Positions 34,946 to 46,800 of a stretch of DNA of 64,000 nt are shown here, one piece after another; position 1 is the first letter of the stretch; every line of letters begins with the position of its first letter. The stretch covers positions 19,194-83,193 of the forward strand of contig QNGE01002664.1 in the NCBI GenBank assembly GCA_008508345.1. The letters run 5' to 3'. The notes below the pieces were generated by a model. It saw nothing but the letters and a program-made list of their open reading frames with translations, was not told the DNA's origin and made no database searches. The position numbers and the translations under genes were made by a program. The DNA comes from Paragonimus westermani. Taxonomy: Eukaryota; Platyhelminthes; Trematoda; Plagiorchiida; Troglotrematidae.

Positions 34946-37900
34946 CCGTGTTAGGGCTGCTTGCCAACCCGACTCACTTGTGTGGTCTGCATTTTGGAAA
35001 GCTGTCTGGTTTAAATTCCGGATTTTGTGTCCAGTTGCACATTTGTGGTAAGTCGAAATTTTCCGTCTATATGAAAAACATAGTAGTCGATGTCGTCATG
35101 GTGTCCGTTCTGTTGGCTTTTGTCTTTTTAGGTCGTATTTAATTAACGTGTCGTCTGCACCGTTTATTACCCAGTGCGGCGTCGAAAATAACTCTGAATC
35201 AATGGTTGCTGATTATTCCGGATAGGCGATTTGGACGTTCTCCGCTTTAGTCATGGATATATGCTAGGTGCGCGACGATGATCAGTTGTTCTCTCACACG
35301 GTATCGGCCAATGAATCTTGTTGTCACACGAATGTTTCCTGTAGCATCATCAGGTTCACGGGGCCAGAGTACATCAAAGACATTATGCAGCTGTCTTGCA
35401 GACATTGTAGTAAACTACATTCTCGATCGTTCGCTTCCACCACGTCCACACCGTTCTCGATAAGATAGCAAGCTGCTTCCTTCATGGTACCTTTATGTGG
35501 ATTAAATGTTCAAATAAGAGGTGGACAGACATTGGAACGACACGGCTCAGTAACAAAGCCACAAACTGAACGGGTCAAAGGGGCGCTGATCGTTCTGGCA
35601 GCATGGATACGGAACGTCACGCCAGAGTCCACAAATGACGTGATAAACCTAAAAAATGTAGCATCACGTGCTCAGATTATGCTGAAAAATGGTTAAGTTT
35701 TGATCGTTCTTTCAGTGATTTATAAATCTGCTTCGATCCTGGATGCCGTTTTTTTATTAGCTATCATTTGGTGAAAAGACTCTTGTGATAGAATTGTGAA
35801 ATGTGGGATCAAATGAGAAGTGCTGGGTTGGTGAATAACTCGTGCTGATCGTTGATCACGTGGGAGGTCGGCACTGAGAGACAATCGGTAACGGATGACT
35901 TCATTCAAGCTGACTAACTGGAAGTATGCTAAGTTGGGTCGACAATGTTGTGTTTGAGTTCATACGCTTGTACGAGGGGAAAAAATTATGCGTTCCTGAA
36001 ACGGAGTTCAATGTCGGCTAGGAAATTGTCAACCTGTACGTGTATAATGCATGTAGCATGGTTCATGAAGGCCTTTATGGAGCAGTGGGAACAATGAGGT
36101 AGAAGCTTAAACTCAACAAAACCGGTGGTTAGGCCGATTTTTCCGTAGATACCTCGTAAAACATTAGTGAACGTGAGAGAAGAGATGGTGCACAGCAGTC
36201 AGTTAGTTTCTGTTGTGGTCTGTTTGGCTGCTTCGCTATGAGCCACTGGCTGGTGCAGTTTCACGTTAAGTCGACCAGTTTCACTGTTCACCATTACCTC
36301 ACCACTAATATCGCTTTAGTTCGGTTGATTGCGACTATTCAGACCTCAGTAGTGCTTGGCTGTTAGCAGATTCACATGCCACTCACCTAAGGCAGTTTGC
36401 TTTACCTGAATCACAACTTTATCATTCAGTACCAGAATGGACTTGCAATGGCTTGCCACCCATCCCGGATATGGTTTGCTCTGACTTCAAGATCGCGATC
36501 AATCGATTACCTTGACCATTTCAACCCTCACCACAGCTACCACAGAAGCCCTTAACCTGTTTTTAGGATAGCTACCGTTCATAACGTCTGGAAAAGGGTT
36601 TGCTCAACTTATCCCACCTTTGGGACGATGACCACGACGACTGAAGCCTATGCCAATCCCAGTGGATTGCTTATATATCGACAGGCAGATGACCGGTTTA
36701 TCAGAGATGACGACCGTGTTCGTTGTATGTAGTACGGGCCCATTCACGCGCTCACTACTGACGGCGTACCTGTCAGTCAGCGTCACCGTCGGCCTGGCAA
36801 TGAAGTGCGGATCAGCTTTCGTTGTTTACTGTCTGCATCCGGCGGAGTCGCGACCGTCTACTATGTAGGAGCGAAGCGATCCCCGTACGAGTCACTCTAC
36901 CCGTGTGAACACATTGGCTGTACGGCCCCGTTCGATGTTGAAACTCAGTAAACCTCTTCGAAACATCTTAGGTTGACTTCCAGAAGCCTGAAAAAGATAT
37001 CGGTAAACCTTAAACTGGTGTATTCATAGAGGTTTTATACTGAACACTGATGATCACCTGGTGAACTGTTCATGTAGACGTTACAGGACACAATGATAGT
37101 GCTTTATTTTGATGTTATTACAAAGCTAAAACTGTCATTATGTCCCGAGTCGTTTGGTACATCAGAGCCGAGGTCACTAGCGGTCCCCTTCAAATATGTT
37201 CTCAGGAAAATGAAAGTGACTTGTACGGAACCCCCAATTCCATAATATAAACTGGCCATCCTGGTATTCTCGACGCAATCATGAGAGAACAGTAGTAAAT
37301 TGTGTTTCACAGTATTACCAACCCAAACCTATTGAGTCACATGCAGTGTTTTCGTCACTACTGTTTAGATTGTGCATGATGTCTGGCGTCCGAGCATGCC
37401 ACAGATATAGTTCGATCGGGTTATGGAAGAAGACACTAATATTCGTCTCCTTGATTACTGATATACACGCGACGCTAGTTGATTCTGGCATTTTAGCTCT
37501 GGGACATTTCGGACGTTTTAGAAACCTAGCAATTCATCTTTCTCGCGTACTCGTTTCTCCCCTGAGTGGTAGGATAAAGTATTTTATTGCTGTTGATGAA
37601 AGATTGATCCACATTTATTCAACTACCTTACCTCATTGATTGCTGACTGAAATGACGTGACGTCGTCAGTTTGCTACAAAACAGTATGGTGGAGTTCTCA
37701 TCTTGGAGGAGATTCCTTTGTTCCCGTCGCTGATTTGACTTAGGCCGAAGCCCAGCTGTTTCCAACTTGGGTTTCTTTTGAAGCAACTCAACTTTTGAAG
37801 CAACTCACATAACCGAAGGGCAAATTGTACGACCTACAGTAAAGAAATGTCTCGCGGCTACTTTCATTCTTGTCGGTATTCCTCTCACCATATACGCCAG

Positions 37901-38723
37901 ACAACCCCGAGTTCGATCCCTTCTATATACATTGTGATGAGTGCTTCGGGAAAATTCAAATGCAAGACTTTGTAGTTCCTTTGAATTAGAAGGAAACTGT
38001 ACACACCATAGGTAATCAGAGCATAGGCTACTGGTTGCACAGATTCGAAGAAACTCCAACCTGACATGCGGATCTCGGATATTGTCTCAACTGGGTCGTC
38101 GTTATGCGTACATGAACTGGACGTACAGAGGTAACCTTAATCAAGGAGTATATATGTGCCGTTTGACAGAAAGGCGAATTGTTTTATGCGGTTCATACTG
38201 GCTCGGCAAGTTTGTCTTTAATCATGTGTGATCTGCCAGACAACCTCTTGTAATTTTTGCTGTTCTAGGTAGTTACGGTCATAGGTGATAGACGTCCGTT
38301 CACAGAAGTGTCAGACTACGCGTTCTGGTACCCTAGTATACACACGGTCTGGAATGGATATATATATCATTGAAATGGGCAGATAACGAAGGATTATATT
38401 TATACATATGTGATGCTATAGAAGGTGGTTGTATAAGTACAATAATGAACAATTTAAATGAACGGTAGGTTAAGACCAGGTTTACAAACGCATTTAGCAA
38501 TGCAGCGGAGGTATGTGGGAAAAAGTCCAGTTAATTCGGGAGATAAGATGGATAGCACGTTAGTGTTACTCAAACGAGAAAAACGGCATACGAGTAATAA
38601 AGTCGGGCATAGTTCATGAGCTTCCGGCTGATTTAGATGATATGGAAAATTGGGTAAAAGTTGGTGTATCAAGCAGATGCGAATAGGGCCGGGTAAAACA
38701 AAATGCTGACCAGTGTCCAATTT
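34946..38723. other. Long intergenic stretch, no gene recognised
   Basis: About 3.8 kb. Frames up to about 97 codons (plus strand 37346-37639) have no motif. A minus-strand patch at 36604-36786 ends in a basic FSRRGHRPKGG that could be a decayed gag zinc knuckle, but the cysteines are missing. It is probably transposon debris too old to class. Confidence 0.4.
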
Positions 38724-39258
38724 AGAAATAAAGTTATACTACTATGAAAGTGTGAGTAGAGTAAAGTTAAATGTGGAATTGGAATATTCGCGTGATCCGG
38801 AGATAAGCTAGCGAATCTTGTTCATTTTCTATGGGCATTTTCGCCTTTGTTCATCAGATGTCAGATGAACAACAGGCTGTACAACGAAGGCATTTAGTAA
38901 GGTGGATGAACGACGATAGCGTCGACAAACATAACTCCATGAGATTGCATATGCTCTCCGGTTTCAATGATTCATTCGGTCGGGGATTTTCTAGTAGATC
39001 AACTGGCTCTCCAATATAAGAGCAGACATCGATCAATCTTCACATTCAAAATATACGCTGAAACACTTACGCACTGATGATTCCACCTCGCCTGGTGATG
39101 AAACGTTTGCAACCTAAATGCGAAGCTCGGCGAACATATGATTACCAAAACCATCATCCCGAGATACAAACAACACCACCACTGTTCCCAAACATCAGAA
39201 ATAAAGTTATACTACTATGAACGTGTGAGTAGAGTAAAGTTAAATGTGGAATTGGAAT
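38724..39258 (+). mobile_element. 411-bp insertion between 62-bp direct repeats
   Basis: A 62-base sequence at 38724-38785 recurs with one mismatch at 39197-39258. The enclosed 411 bases start exactly where similarity with the copy at 47369 begins (ATTCGCGTGATCCGGAG), so 38785/38786 is an element boundary. Near the right side (39073-39105) CTGATGA ... GGTGATGAAACG resembles a hammerhead core with a four-pair stem II, but no matching stem III is seen. The class is unknown, possibly a short non-autonomous Penelope-type unit. Confidence 0.6.
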
Positions 39259-39339
39259 CCGCACACCGCGTCAAACAAACACATCGGCCGAACGTCTCTT
39301 CTAAATCCTCCTTTGTTCATGCCCTCTTGTTGTTTCTTC

Positions 39340-40410
39340 TACAATGTCCTCTGATCACAGGCCTCTTGCAGCGGGGATATCAGTGACTAGGACTAGATCC
39401 CCATCTTTAAGCCTCACTTTCTTCATGCCATTTCCAGCGCCTCTGTAAATGCCGTTAAATAACACTACATCAACCATCTCCAAAATTCGTCAGGTAAACC
39501 GTGTGCTTGTTACCAGCACTTACCCAAGCGGCACGGTATTTTGGGCTCCTTCGTTTCCGTAGATCGCTCTCTCGTTATAGTCAGTAACTGGTTGTGCTTG
39601 TGTGTTCCGATGTCATCCGGTTAGCCGGGATTCAGAGTCAGCAGCCAAGTGCTAATTATTCTCTCTACTTCTGTCATCGTGGTTTGTAGAACTTCATCAT
39701 CTATTACCCGATCACTCTCAATCATCTAGAGTGTCCGCCTTACTGAGCGTGTTAAGTGGTTGCATGATCGGCCACGATGAATAGCGCAGGGTGGACTGAA
39801 TATCCACTCACAGTTTCTTTCTGTGAGGTACCTATCTTGTCCTAACTCCACTAATTAATGATGCCTGTCAATTCTCTCTGGGCTCTTCAAAAATTCGATC
39901 AGTTGTCATTGTAGGTTTTGGAAGGAACATCATATGTGCAAACAAACCGGTGGAATGTACACAAAAAGTGGTCTATGTCCTAGGTCGTGTCACTTCTACG
40001 TGCACTGGTCTTAAAGAGGGACGGGTAGAAATAGATCCGAGTCGATTTCCAGTTTTCCGTTTGCGTTTGACTGATAGAGAATCGAAGTAATCAAAGACCA
40101 GGGGAGTAAATGCCGGCTGGAAGTGCAAGAAATAATTCCCAATTATAGGTGTCATACGCTGGCCACTCTGTTTGACATTCCAAATCCTACACTTCGCACA
40201 ATCTTGCAAGGATTTGTGGACTGCAGGAGTTCCCTGCATAATCCAGTACCGTTGATAAATTTCTGCTGGTACATGAGATGCTCCGATATGGTCACTTTTT
40301 CATGATAGTCAAAAACAAGTAAACACATTGCAAAAGGTTTAGCTGGTAAAAGAATGGGATGTTTCGCATTACATGACAGTGGAAACCAGTTCAGCCCTCC
40401 TCCGGCCCAT
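39340..40410 (-). pseudogene. BEL/Pao retrotransposon integrase relic
   Basis: Minus-strand pieces in the right order: HPILLPAKPFAMCLLVFDYH (start of the HHCC domain), then after a frameshift WIMQGTPAVHKSLQDCAKCR (CxxC of the zinc finger) and QRMTPI; then AFTPLVFDYFDSLSVKRKRK (first catalytic Asp in the BEL-type DYFGP-like motif); an HVEVTR-like block; much decay; and finally VRLKDGDLVLVTDIPAARG, the C-terminal BEL motif. Frameshifts and stops occur throughout. No BEL LTR was found beside it. Confidence 0.8.
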
Positions 40411-40479
40411 AGGATACCACTTGCTACAAAAGGACACAACTTACTCCGAGGACTCGCAAGACGTTTCAGGCACCTAGTG

Positions 40480-40766
40480 TGTTGTGACCGCAAAAGTCGC
40501 TTGGCCAGCAGGTTGGTTTATTGCGCATACTTCAGTACAGGCCGTCACTCACGTGCACGACAGACATGCACTCACATACATTGGGTGACAGTACGTTGTC
40601 ATTCGCCTTGGTGAAAGTTATCACACAGCATGTACACACTGTTCCGATAGTCTCTTCTTGTCCGTCGTGTTCGGGGCTTGTCCTTTTGTTCCTGAATATC
40701 GCCTGTGGGTAATACACTACTTGTGAGTAGTATACTACTCACAGCGAAACTGCCTGTTATACAACA
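40480..40766 (-). repeat. 3-prime LTR of the gypsy unit
   Basis: On the minus strand it runs from TGTTGTATAACAGG to GGTCACAACA. It contains AATAAA in CGCAATAAACCAACC and shares that segment, plus TACTACTCAC, with the LTR family at 15243 and 23319, so these are related lineages. The pol frame runs through its first bases. Confidence 0.8.
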
Positions 40767-41380
40767 CTCCTTCCCCTTCTGAGGTTCCTTGGTTCCTTTG
40801 CATTTGTCGACGAATCCTCTCCGATCGACGCGGTGTTTCCTCCCGGATTATTGATCTTCTGGTTCGTCGCGCCGGCATCTCGTGCCACGTTGCTAACTCA
40901 CTGGCGTGCACTCGTTTCGTCTCGCCGTCCTTCTTGATCCTGTATACTGGGCCCCGTCTGGATATTACCAAATACGGACCTTTCCATCTAGGCAAACATT
41001 TTCTTGATCCTGGCCCGCTGGCACCCGTGTTCCGATGATCTCGATACTTCACCAGTTCTCCTAGGTTGAACTTTCTAGTCTTGTCGAACCGTTGCCTTGC
41101 GGATTGCTCCTTTGTGCGTGCCTGCGATGCTTTCAGATTTCGTTTGGCTCTTTCTCTTTCGGCAACCAAGTCTTTAGTGGAATCAATGCACTCTGGCTAT
41201 ACCCCAATGCCCTGATCCACCGGAAGTCGAGGGGTTCTATCGTACATCAATTGAAATGGAGATTTCTTCGTGCTCACCTGCACAAACGCCCGGTAGGCCA
41301 ATAACACCAGTGGCAACACAGACTCCCAGTCTCCTCCTTTGGCTGATAAACATTCTTTGACCGCAGGTAGAAGATGAACT
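40735..41380 (-). pseudogene. Gypsy pol 3-prime segment (integrase end)
   Basis: Minus-strand text VLPLVLLAYRAFVQVSTKKS and PFQLMYDRTPRLP (integrase after the catalytic Glu), then a stop, then an open stretch of 144 codons (40735-41169) with FNLGELVKYRDH and RWKGPYLVISRRGPVYRIKK, the GPY/F module of the integrase C-terminus. A basic tail RRSERIRRQM ends the protein in the LTR. The upstream half of the integrase is missing at the junction. Confidence 0.85.
40767..40784 (-). promoter_or_regulatory. Polypurine tract
   Basis: On the minus strand AGAAGGGGAAGGAG immediately precedes the LTR start TGTTGT. This is where second-strand synthesis is primed in LTR retrotransposons and it confirms the LTR boundary. 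Confidence 0.75.
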
Positions 41381-41387
41381 CCCCAAA

Positions 41388-42118
41388 GTGATCTTTGGAG
41401 TCAACGGCTTAATAATGGAACAGGACCCGCAAACACTAGTACGTCTACAACGTCAGGATAACGTCCTACGGAAAGTGATTGAAGCTCTGGCAAGAGGCGT
41501 GAGAATCCCCACAAATACTGAGGATGAGGAGCTGAAAATAATTGCATCCCAATGGAGAAGAGTTGCCTTAAATAGTGCAGGCGTATTGACATGGCAGCGT
41601 GGTAGTCATCCCGAGACAACTGAGGAGGAAAGTGGTGACAGACTACCATGAAATGGCACACACCGGATGCACTAGGACGTACGATCTGCTGCAACAAAGA
41701 GCATATTGGCCGAAAATGAAAGAGGATGTGACAACTTGCGTGCTTGCATGCCAACTATGTCAGTTACTGAAAGGTGACAATCGGGGTGTTCAACAGCCTT
41801 TACAGCCAATACCAGTCTCCGAAATCGGTGAACTCTGGTCTATGGATCTTATGAGCCCATTTCCGCTGAGCGCCCGCGGTAACCAGTACGTTCTGGTCAT
41901 GACGGAACACTTTACCCGTTGGATCGAAGCGACTGGCGTTCCGGATCAGGAAGCATCTACGGTGGGAAACATGGTGATGAAGCACATTGTAGCAAGCCAC
42001 GGTGTACCAAAGGCGATCCTGACGAATCAGGGACCATGCTTCGAAAGCGAGGAGTTTCGAACACGCATGCAACAACTGGGAATCATGCGCATCCGAACGA
42101 CGCCGTATCACCTACAAA
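41388..42118 (+). pseudogene. Gypsy pol integrase segment, inverted
   Basis: Plus-strand text covers the linker before integrase (VLRKVIEALARGVRIP), then after a frameshift near 41600 the HHCC zinc finger (DYHEMAHTG ... CVLACQLC), the core first motif (ELWSMDLMSPF, first catalytic Asp), VMTEHFTRWIEA, and LTNQGPCFESEEF, where the second catalytic Asp is replaced by Asn. It stops in RTTPYHLQTK, just before the catalytic Glu region, and runs into 21 bases of LTR. The missing downstream part is the kind of sequence present, inverted, to its left. Confidence 0.85.
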
Positions 42119-42139
42119 CGAAACTGCCTGTTATACAAC

Positions 42140-42432
42140 AACTGAACTGTTTATTGTACGGTTTAGATCGCTTCAATTTCGTTTCTGGAATGGAGTTGTT
42201 GTACCACTCGCACTATCACCATTATAAACTCTTGGATGCCAGTTGGCTTCAAAGGTCTCATTGTCAAGGCTCCTGTTATCCGATCGGATTTCAGCATCAA
42301 ATAACTTTTAAACCGCAGCATAATTCCTAATTTCTGTATCGACAAGGATGCTGTAACATTCACTCATTTTCGCCTCGTCTTCATTCTCATCTCAGTTCAT
42401 GTTTTTCTTGTGCATGACTGTAGTAGTAGTTT
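42140..42432. other. Flank, no gene recognised
   Basis: The plus-strand frame of the integrase segment continues to 42330, but the text after 42139 is not integrase. Confidence 0.5.
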
Positions 42433-42715
42433 GACTGGAAGTAGTATAGAGGCAACAATTCCCAACGTGAACTGTTTGAGAAATCCTGCCGGGGCAATCG
42501 ATCCCCTAGATCCTTTGGTGGATTCAATATGAGACAGTGAGACGGGTGGATAACAGAGTCCGAATACGAAATTTCCTAGCTCCTGGTGTGGCTTCGTAGC
42601 ACAGGTGGGAGAGCGTTTGCCGCGTTGTGGCATGGTGTGTCTGTCGCTGGTTCGAAAGCGGCCGAAGCCCAGAGTTTTCACATTCGGGTCTCATCTGAAA
42701 TTCTCAAGGGACTAT
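42433..42715 (+). mobile_element. SINE family 2, copy 1
   Basis: About 150 bases of leader, then a tRNA-like part: GTGGCTTCGTAGCACAGGTGG (A box) and GCTGGTTCGAAAGC (B box), then GGGTCTCATCTG. It aligns throughout with the minus-strand copy at 48927-49272. The promoter is in the 3-prime half, unlike the hammerhead SINE, so the element has a long non-tRNA 5-prime leader or is a composite. Confidence 0.75.
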
Positions 42716-42859
42716 AAATGAAGGCTACAAATGACAGTCGAGCCCTCTGACTGCAATCGGCGTTGATCTCCATTAGGTGGATATTAATGTAATCACTGGA
42801 GGTGTTTCACATTACACGAAAAACTGGATGCATGTAACAGGATTGCAGATTCCGGTGTG
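42716..42859. other. No gene recognised
   Basis: Short spacer. The first codons of the Asp-rich frame begin at 42777. Confidence 0.4.
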
Positions 42860-43436
42860 CACAACGATTGATGAAGATGATAATTATGGTGATGATGATG
42901 ATGCCGACAATATTGATGGCGCTGACGATGACATTGATAACGATAAAGACCAGGTTTATGGTAACGGTTTTATTAATGATGTCGTGGTGGAGATGATGAT
43001 GTTGGTGTCGCGAAAGAAAATGATGACAAGTTTGATGGTGAGGATATTGATGACGGAGGTGGTGGTGATGATGAGTACGAGGAAGTTGGTGATAATGGTG
43101 ATGAAGATGATAACAATGGGGATAGTCATTCTGACAATAGTCGTTGTGGTAATCATAGTGATGTTAGTTCCGATTTTGACGTTGACGATGATGATGGTGA
43201 TTACGGTGATGTTAGTGATGAGGGAAATGATGGAGATAATCATGATTTTGATGAAGATGTTGGTATTGAGGATGAACAAGATGACCATGTGAACGATGAT
43301 TATGGTGAACATGAAGAAGGCGATAATGATGAAGAGAATGCCGGTGAAAGTGGTAATACTACAGATGATTGATGATATTGACGATGATGATAACCAGGAC
43401 GGTGACCATGTTGATAATACTGTAGTTGTTGATGCT

Positions 43437-43467
<31 letters not shown>

Positions 43468-43835
43468 ATGATTATCATGAAGAAGAAGATCGTATCGAAT
43501 TAGATGGTTACGTTGATGACGATAATGCTGAGGACGATACAGGTCACGACAACGATGATGATCAGTTTTATAGTCATGATTATTATAACACGGATGGATA
43601 CAATGCCATGATGATGATAACATCAGAGATGGTAACACGGATATTTATGATAGTGAAGATGTTGATGTTGATACTACTTACTGTTGATGTAGTTGACCTT
43701 CATCTTGATGATGATTCCGATGATTTTGACGATTGTCAATGTGACGATTTTCAAAATGCTGAACACGATTACTGTGATGTTCATTCTGACGATACTGATG
43801 GCGATAATTACGTAGAGTTCCTTGACGATGATTAG
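42860..43835 (+). repeat. Degenerate GAT-type tract, Asp-rich in one phase
   Basis: Nearly 1 kb of imperfect GAT/GAC repeats with interspersed variation. The phase encoding Asp/Asn/Glu/Gly is open for most of the tract but needs at least one frame change, at about 42960-43000, and another near 43290-43370; the other phase reads Met-rich. The pure core GATGATGATGATGATGATGATT is at about 43449. There is no start, splice or functional motif. It is best explained as an expanded and mutated microsatellite; an acidic protein exon is possible but unsupported. Confidence 0.7.
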
Positions 43836-46800
43836 GATGTGACGAATGGTTTTTTTGACTGGACGTTACGGATAATTCGGGCAGTGGTATGGAACCAAAG
43901 TTTTCAAGGTTCAACCACTCATCGAAGTGTACCTTCTGGGTTCTCCTTTCTTATGCATGCTTCATCACATGACTGATTTAGCTGCCTAGGTAAGTGATGC
44001 CCACATGAAACGTTAGAATCAACCAACAGTGTAACGAGTGTTACCAATATACACTAACGGATACGTGGGATTGATACCAATACACGCTGAAATTTCGCTA
44101 GTTACGGCAGATATATATATATATGTATCTATATCTATCTATTAATTTGATGTGCATGAATGCTTGCTGCTTCATTCGAAAACGGATGAATATGAACTGG
44201 AAGGACGGGGAAGTCAGCAGTGTTTCCTTATCATCAAGATTGCCAACCATAGGTGTTGTGCAATACCACATGTTGGCAGCTGGAAGTAAATTCGGACACG
44301 TATACAGCGTACCAGTAACCATTATTCATCGACTGTAAAAAAAAGTGTACGTATGTTTGCAGATTGATTAAATCGCCATCACACATGCCTATACAGGATT
44401 GATACAACTGTCGGTTTGATATAAAATCTCAATGTTATCGAGGTTATCAAAATGTCTGTGAGGAAGACGGATGAAGTAGATTTCTTTTGACGGGTTGTAC
44501 ACAAACATTTTGTGGTTCAGCGAGTTGAGACGAATGTCACATTACGTGGATAAGATCAACTTCGAATCTGTCGTTACTTGTTGAGCAAAACGTGACAGTA
44601 GTTTGCTACGACCCCACTGTTCTCATTAGCGATTCTGTGGTTTCGAAGTTTGATGCATGAGGTGAAGTGCGGAATACATTTGTTGGTTCTCACGAGGAAC
44701 GCACGGGCACATTCACATGATGCGTTCCGAATTACTTATTCATGCAACAATCGAATTCGGTCATTAATTATCTAAAAACGGGATCAGGTTTTGGTCACTA
44801 ATGTGGTCGTGTCAACGACCTGCATTTCATGTTAATCTTACGATTGAGGCCAGTTTGGGTGCAACATGATGCAATTATTTGTGAGATTTGGCTGCATCTG
44901 CTCGTAAATTTTCCAGCATAGAAATTTCGTGCAGTCAATCGCAAACATCGATCGGAATTAAGTAGATTGATTTGTGTTGTGAATTTTTCAGCCATATATC
45001 AAATCCACATTACCCTGTGCAACATAGTTCATATTAGTTACATATAATCTGTTCGGCATTGTGACCTCAATAAGCCTCCGTGCGTGGCAGGTCAACTGTG
45101 GATTATGTCTCACAAGCATTTTCTGAATAGAATTTCAAACATACGCACAAACGGCTTATTCAATGGCTCCCGAATATCTGAACTGAAAGGACACTGTTCA
45201 ATGTCACATTCAATCATTTGTCCAGTGATCCAATCAGCCGCACATCTATCATAATTGTCCAACCGTTCTTGCTGTGGTTTCTCTCGTGCCACATAACCAT
45301 ATTTAATGTCATGGTGTACAATGTGGCCGGTTGGATTCTCACTGACGAACCCGAGCATAGCTGTTTAGGATTGTCGAATACTGGATGACACTGTATCATT
45401 GAACTACCGTCATATACACATCAACACCTCCGTACGAACTTTAGAGTTACACAGGATTCAACTGTGACGATAATTCATCTTCATATTCGCGAGAATGGGG
45501 GTTCAACATAAGTCGATTGAAATTTAGAAAACTTGAGGGGATGAAACACAATATCGCGTATACGTATACTTGGTGATAAACTGGAGATGGACCTGTTAAC
45601 CAATGAAACAGTGAGTGTCCGATATCAATGGTAAGTAGTTTAGCGAATTGCAGTTCGTCACTGCCTAGTTCGGAAGAGAAGTTTGACTGTGAATGGAGTC
45701 CAGTGATATTATGATGGGTTATCAAGCCGGAGGTGAGGGTGTCCCAACTCTTTGCGGGATACATCGATGAGGCGGCAAGGTAATTTCAAAAACCCTCAGC
45801 GACCGGATCGGGGATAACATGGGCGACCAGATGAGCCACTGTTGAACTTGATCGGACCAACGGATTAGACATTGCAGACAAAATGGAATGGTTAAACAGA
45901 TCGTGGCCACGGTTAGTCTAACATCCCGGGGAATACCTCGACGTGGTCGCAGCATACGGCCAGAGGTCAGAGTGGGTGGATTGCGGGCAGCTTAAGCGAC
46001 CGGACGAGTTATCGCCCAACGATATCGGCCCAATGGACGAGGAACAGCCAGCTAAAAGCACATTGACAAGGGGTGTCGGACACAGAACATCCGGGTCGAA
46101 GTGCACACGACGTACCAGTGAAAACGGATGATGTTGTGGGCCGGAATTATGGCTCATGAACGCGAGCGTGCGCGTAGCATGGTGACCAGCGTGTTGGACA
46201 ATAAAGATTGTGCTTTGCTGAACGCCTTTTCGCTACAATAAGACGTTCGGTTATAACAAATGCAGGGCTTGTAGGAGCTTCTTTTCAAAGCTAGAAACCG
46301 GATTGCTCAGTTGAATAGTAATTGGCGTTGTAGAAACTAGCACTCGAAGTCTGATCATCTTTGGGTGGTTGGCTGAAACATAACCGACCACGAGAAGGCG
46401 GATGTAAAATGCGTAATCACCACGCTGTTACTGGTTTCGGTCAGATTGTCTCCGCGCCAAACAGGAAGGGGTTAGTTGATCCGTTCACCCGAAAGCCCAG
46501 TCGTACCGCCTGCATGGTTTCCTCTTCATTGGCAGGCAAATGGGTGCACAGTGAGATTTAGGTAGAAGACATGCGATTTGTCCTTCACGTAAAAAGTAGC
46601 GGAGGAGAACTGAAAAGACAATCATTTAATTCTGATGGCGCATATGTGATGTTGTGATTCTGATCAATTCCACTGTTGAGTCCCGCATTCTAGCGATATT
46701 ACTCTTGAAATGTGGAAGAACGGAGATAATTCTTCCCCGTCGTGGTGACCGATTCACGTCACTCGACGGTCATCATGTTTCGGCTGATGAAACGAGCAGT

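Larger units (their letters stand above)
40480..42139. mobile_element. Rearranged Ty3/gypsy unit bounded by LTR ends
   Basis: From left to right: a complete 287-bp LTR in minus orientation; its polypurine tract; the minus-strand 3-prime part of pol; a junction at about 41380-41390; a plus-strand integrase segment; and the last 21 bases of the same LTR (42119-42139). Both outer ends are LTR termini (TGTTGTG ... ATACAACA) and the flanks are AGTG on the left and ACTG on the right, a near-match for a 4-bp target duplication. The whole 1.66 kb may therefore have entered as one rearranged unit. The four sub-parts are listed separately. Confidence 0.65.

Noticed and set aside
36604..36786. Possible gag zinc knuckle on the minus strand
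   Set aside because: The basic RRGHRPKGG is suggestive, but the required cysteines are absent.
42860..43835. Asp-rich protein-coding gene
   Set aside because: Frame shifts, no splice or start context, and a composition fully explained by GAT repeat expansion.
45918..46160. Overlapping open frames in a GC-rich patch as a gypsy pol end
   Set aside because: No GPY/F or LKPA-type motif and no LTR boundary; only a basic tail and a nearby AATAAA, which is insufficient.
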